The notes under the pieces are model-generated. The model saw only the letters and a program-made list of their open reading frames with translations. It was not told the origin of the DNA and did not search any database. Below, in pieces: positions 63,794 to 64,000 of a stretch of 64,000 nt of DNA. The DNA comes from Planctopirus ephydatiae. Its GTDB lineage: Bacteria > Planctomycetota > Planctomycetia > Planctomycetales > Planctomycetaceae. Within the stretch, counting starts at the first letter, position 1. Each line of letters starts with the position of its first letter. Made by a program: the position numbers and the translations under genes. Location of the stretch: NCBI RefSeq assembly GCF_007752345.1, contig NZ_CP036299.1, positions 2,495,001 through 2,559,000 of the forward strand, written 5' to 3'.

Positions 63794-64000
63794 TGGGAAT
63801 TCTCTTTGGCTGGGCAGAACATTCGGGAAGAATCTCAAGAGTTGGTACGCTAACCGAAATGACTGGGACGTACCAACGAAGGCCACTTTCCCAGCGGTTT
63901 GAAGCTCAAAGTCGCCGATTTCAATCGAGGTCGTTCGGGACGAGACAAACTTTTTCGGAAAGAGGTGAACCCGAACCCGACAGTTGATAACATGCAAATC

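Overview
The window looks like a Planctomycetota chromosome (probably family Planctomycetaceae) carrying a large accessory island on the left and ordinary backbone on the right. Support for the assignment is family content: a DUF1559 prepilin-like gene, a CusA-type efflux operon with a His-rich leader gene, a divergent GspE-like protein, a YdeP-type molybdoenzyme, a MEKHLA protein and a RuBisCO-like protein. No rRNA or intact tRNA is present to confirm it.

Accessory part, 1 to about 35,570. (i) 1-4,300: a run of single minus-strand genes (SUMF1-like, small membrane protein, secreted protein, hypothetical, SRAP) separated by about 90-bp folded sites with the architecture of integron attC sites, plus two diverged copies of a repeat ending in a broken helix-turn-helix ORF. 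(ii) 4,300-27,700: late genes of a lambda/HK97-like siphophage, all on plus except one small ORF: terminase, zinc-ribbon proteins, two lower-GC morons, gpW-like connector, portal, protease-capsid fusion, DUF2190 decoration protein, a holin/lipoprotein fusion, a papain-like peptidase, tail tube, tail chaperone with a likely -1 frameshift, tape measure, hub, a repeat-rich fibre and a glycosyltransferase. No integrase, repressor or replication gene is visible. (iii) 27,800-34,320: heavy-metal RND efflux genes. (iv) 34,700-35,450: an orphan DNA methyltransferase, followed at 35,522-35,566 by the 3' part of a CAU-anticodon tRNA, the expected scar of integration into a tRNA gene. The palindrome TGATTTCG-CC-CGAAATCA, or a variant, recurs seven times from 2,165 to 34,389, at the joints between these functional blocks, and was not seen in the backbone.

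Backbone, 35,600-64,000: conserved hypothetical genes, DUF1559, lspA and a ParA-type ATPase gene, a YdeP-type oxidoreductase, arfB, a pseudo-GspE, dapA, a beta-hydroxyacid dehydrogenase, a RuBisCO-like/cupin fusion, priA, an M42 peptidase, an AddA-like helicase-nuclease, an HtrA protease, a MEKHLA protein and mtnA. MtnA makes 5-methylthioribulose 1-phosphate, the substrate of one known RuBisCO-like/cupin route that recycles methylthioadenosine into deoxyxylulose 5-phosphate. Finding both in one window makes that route a concrete hypothesis for the fusion protein.
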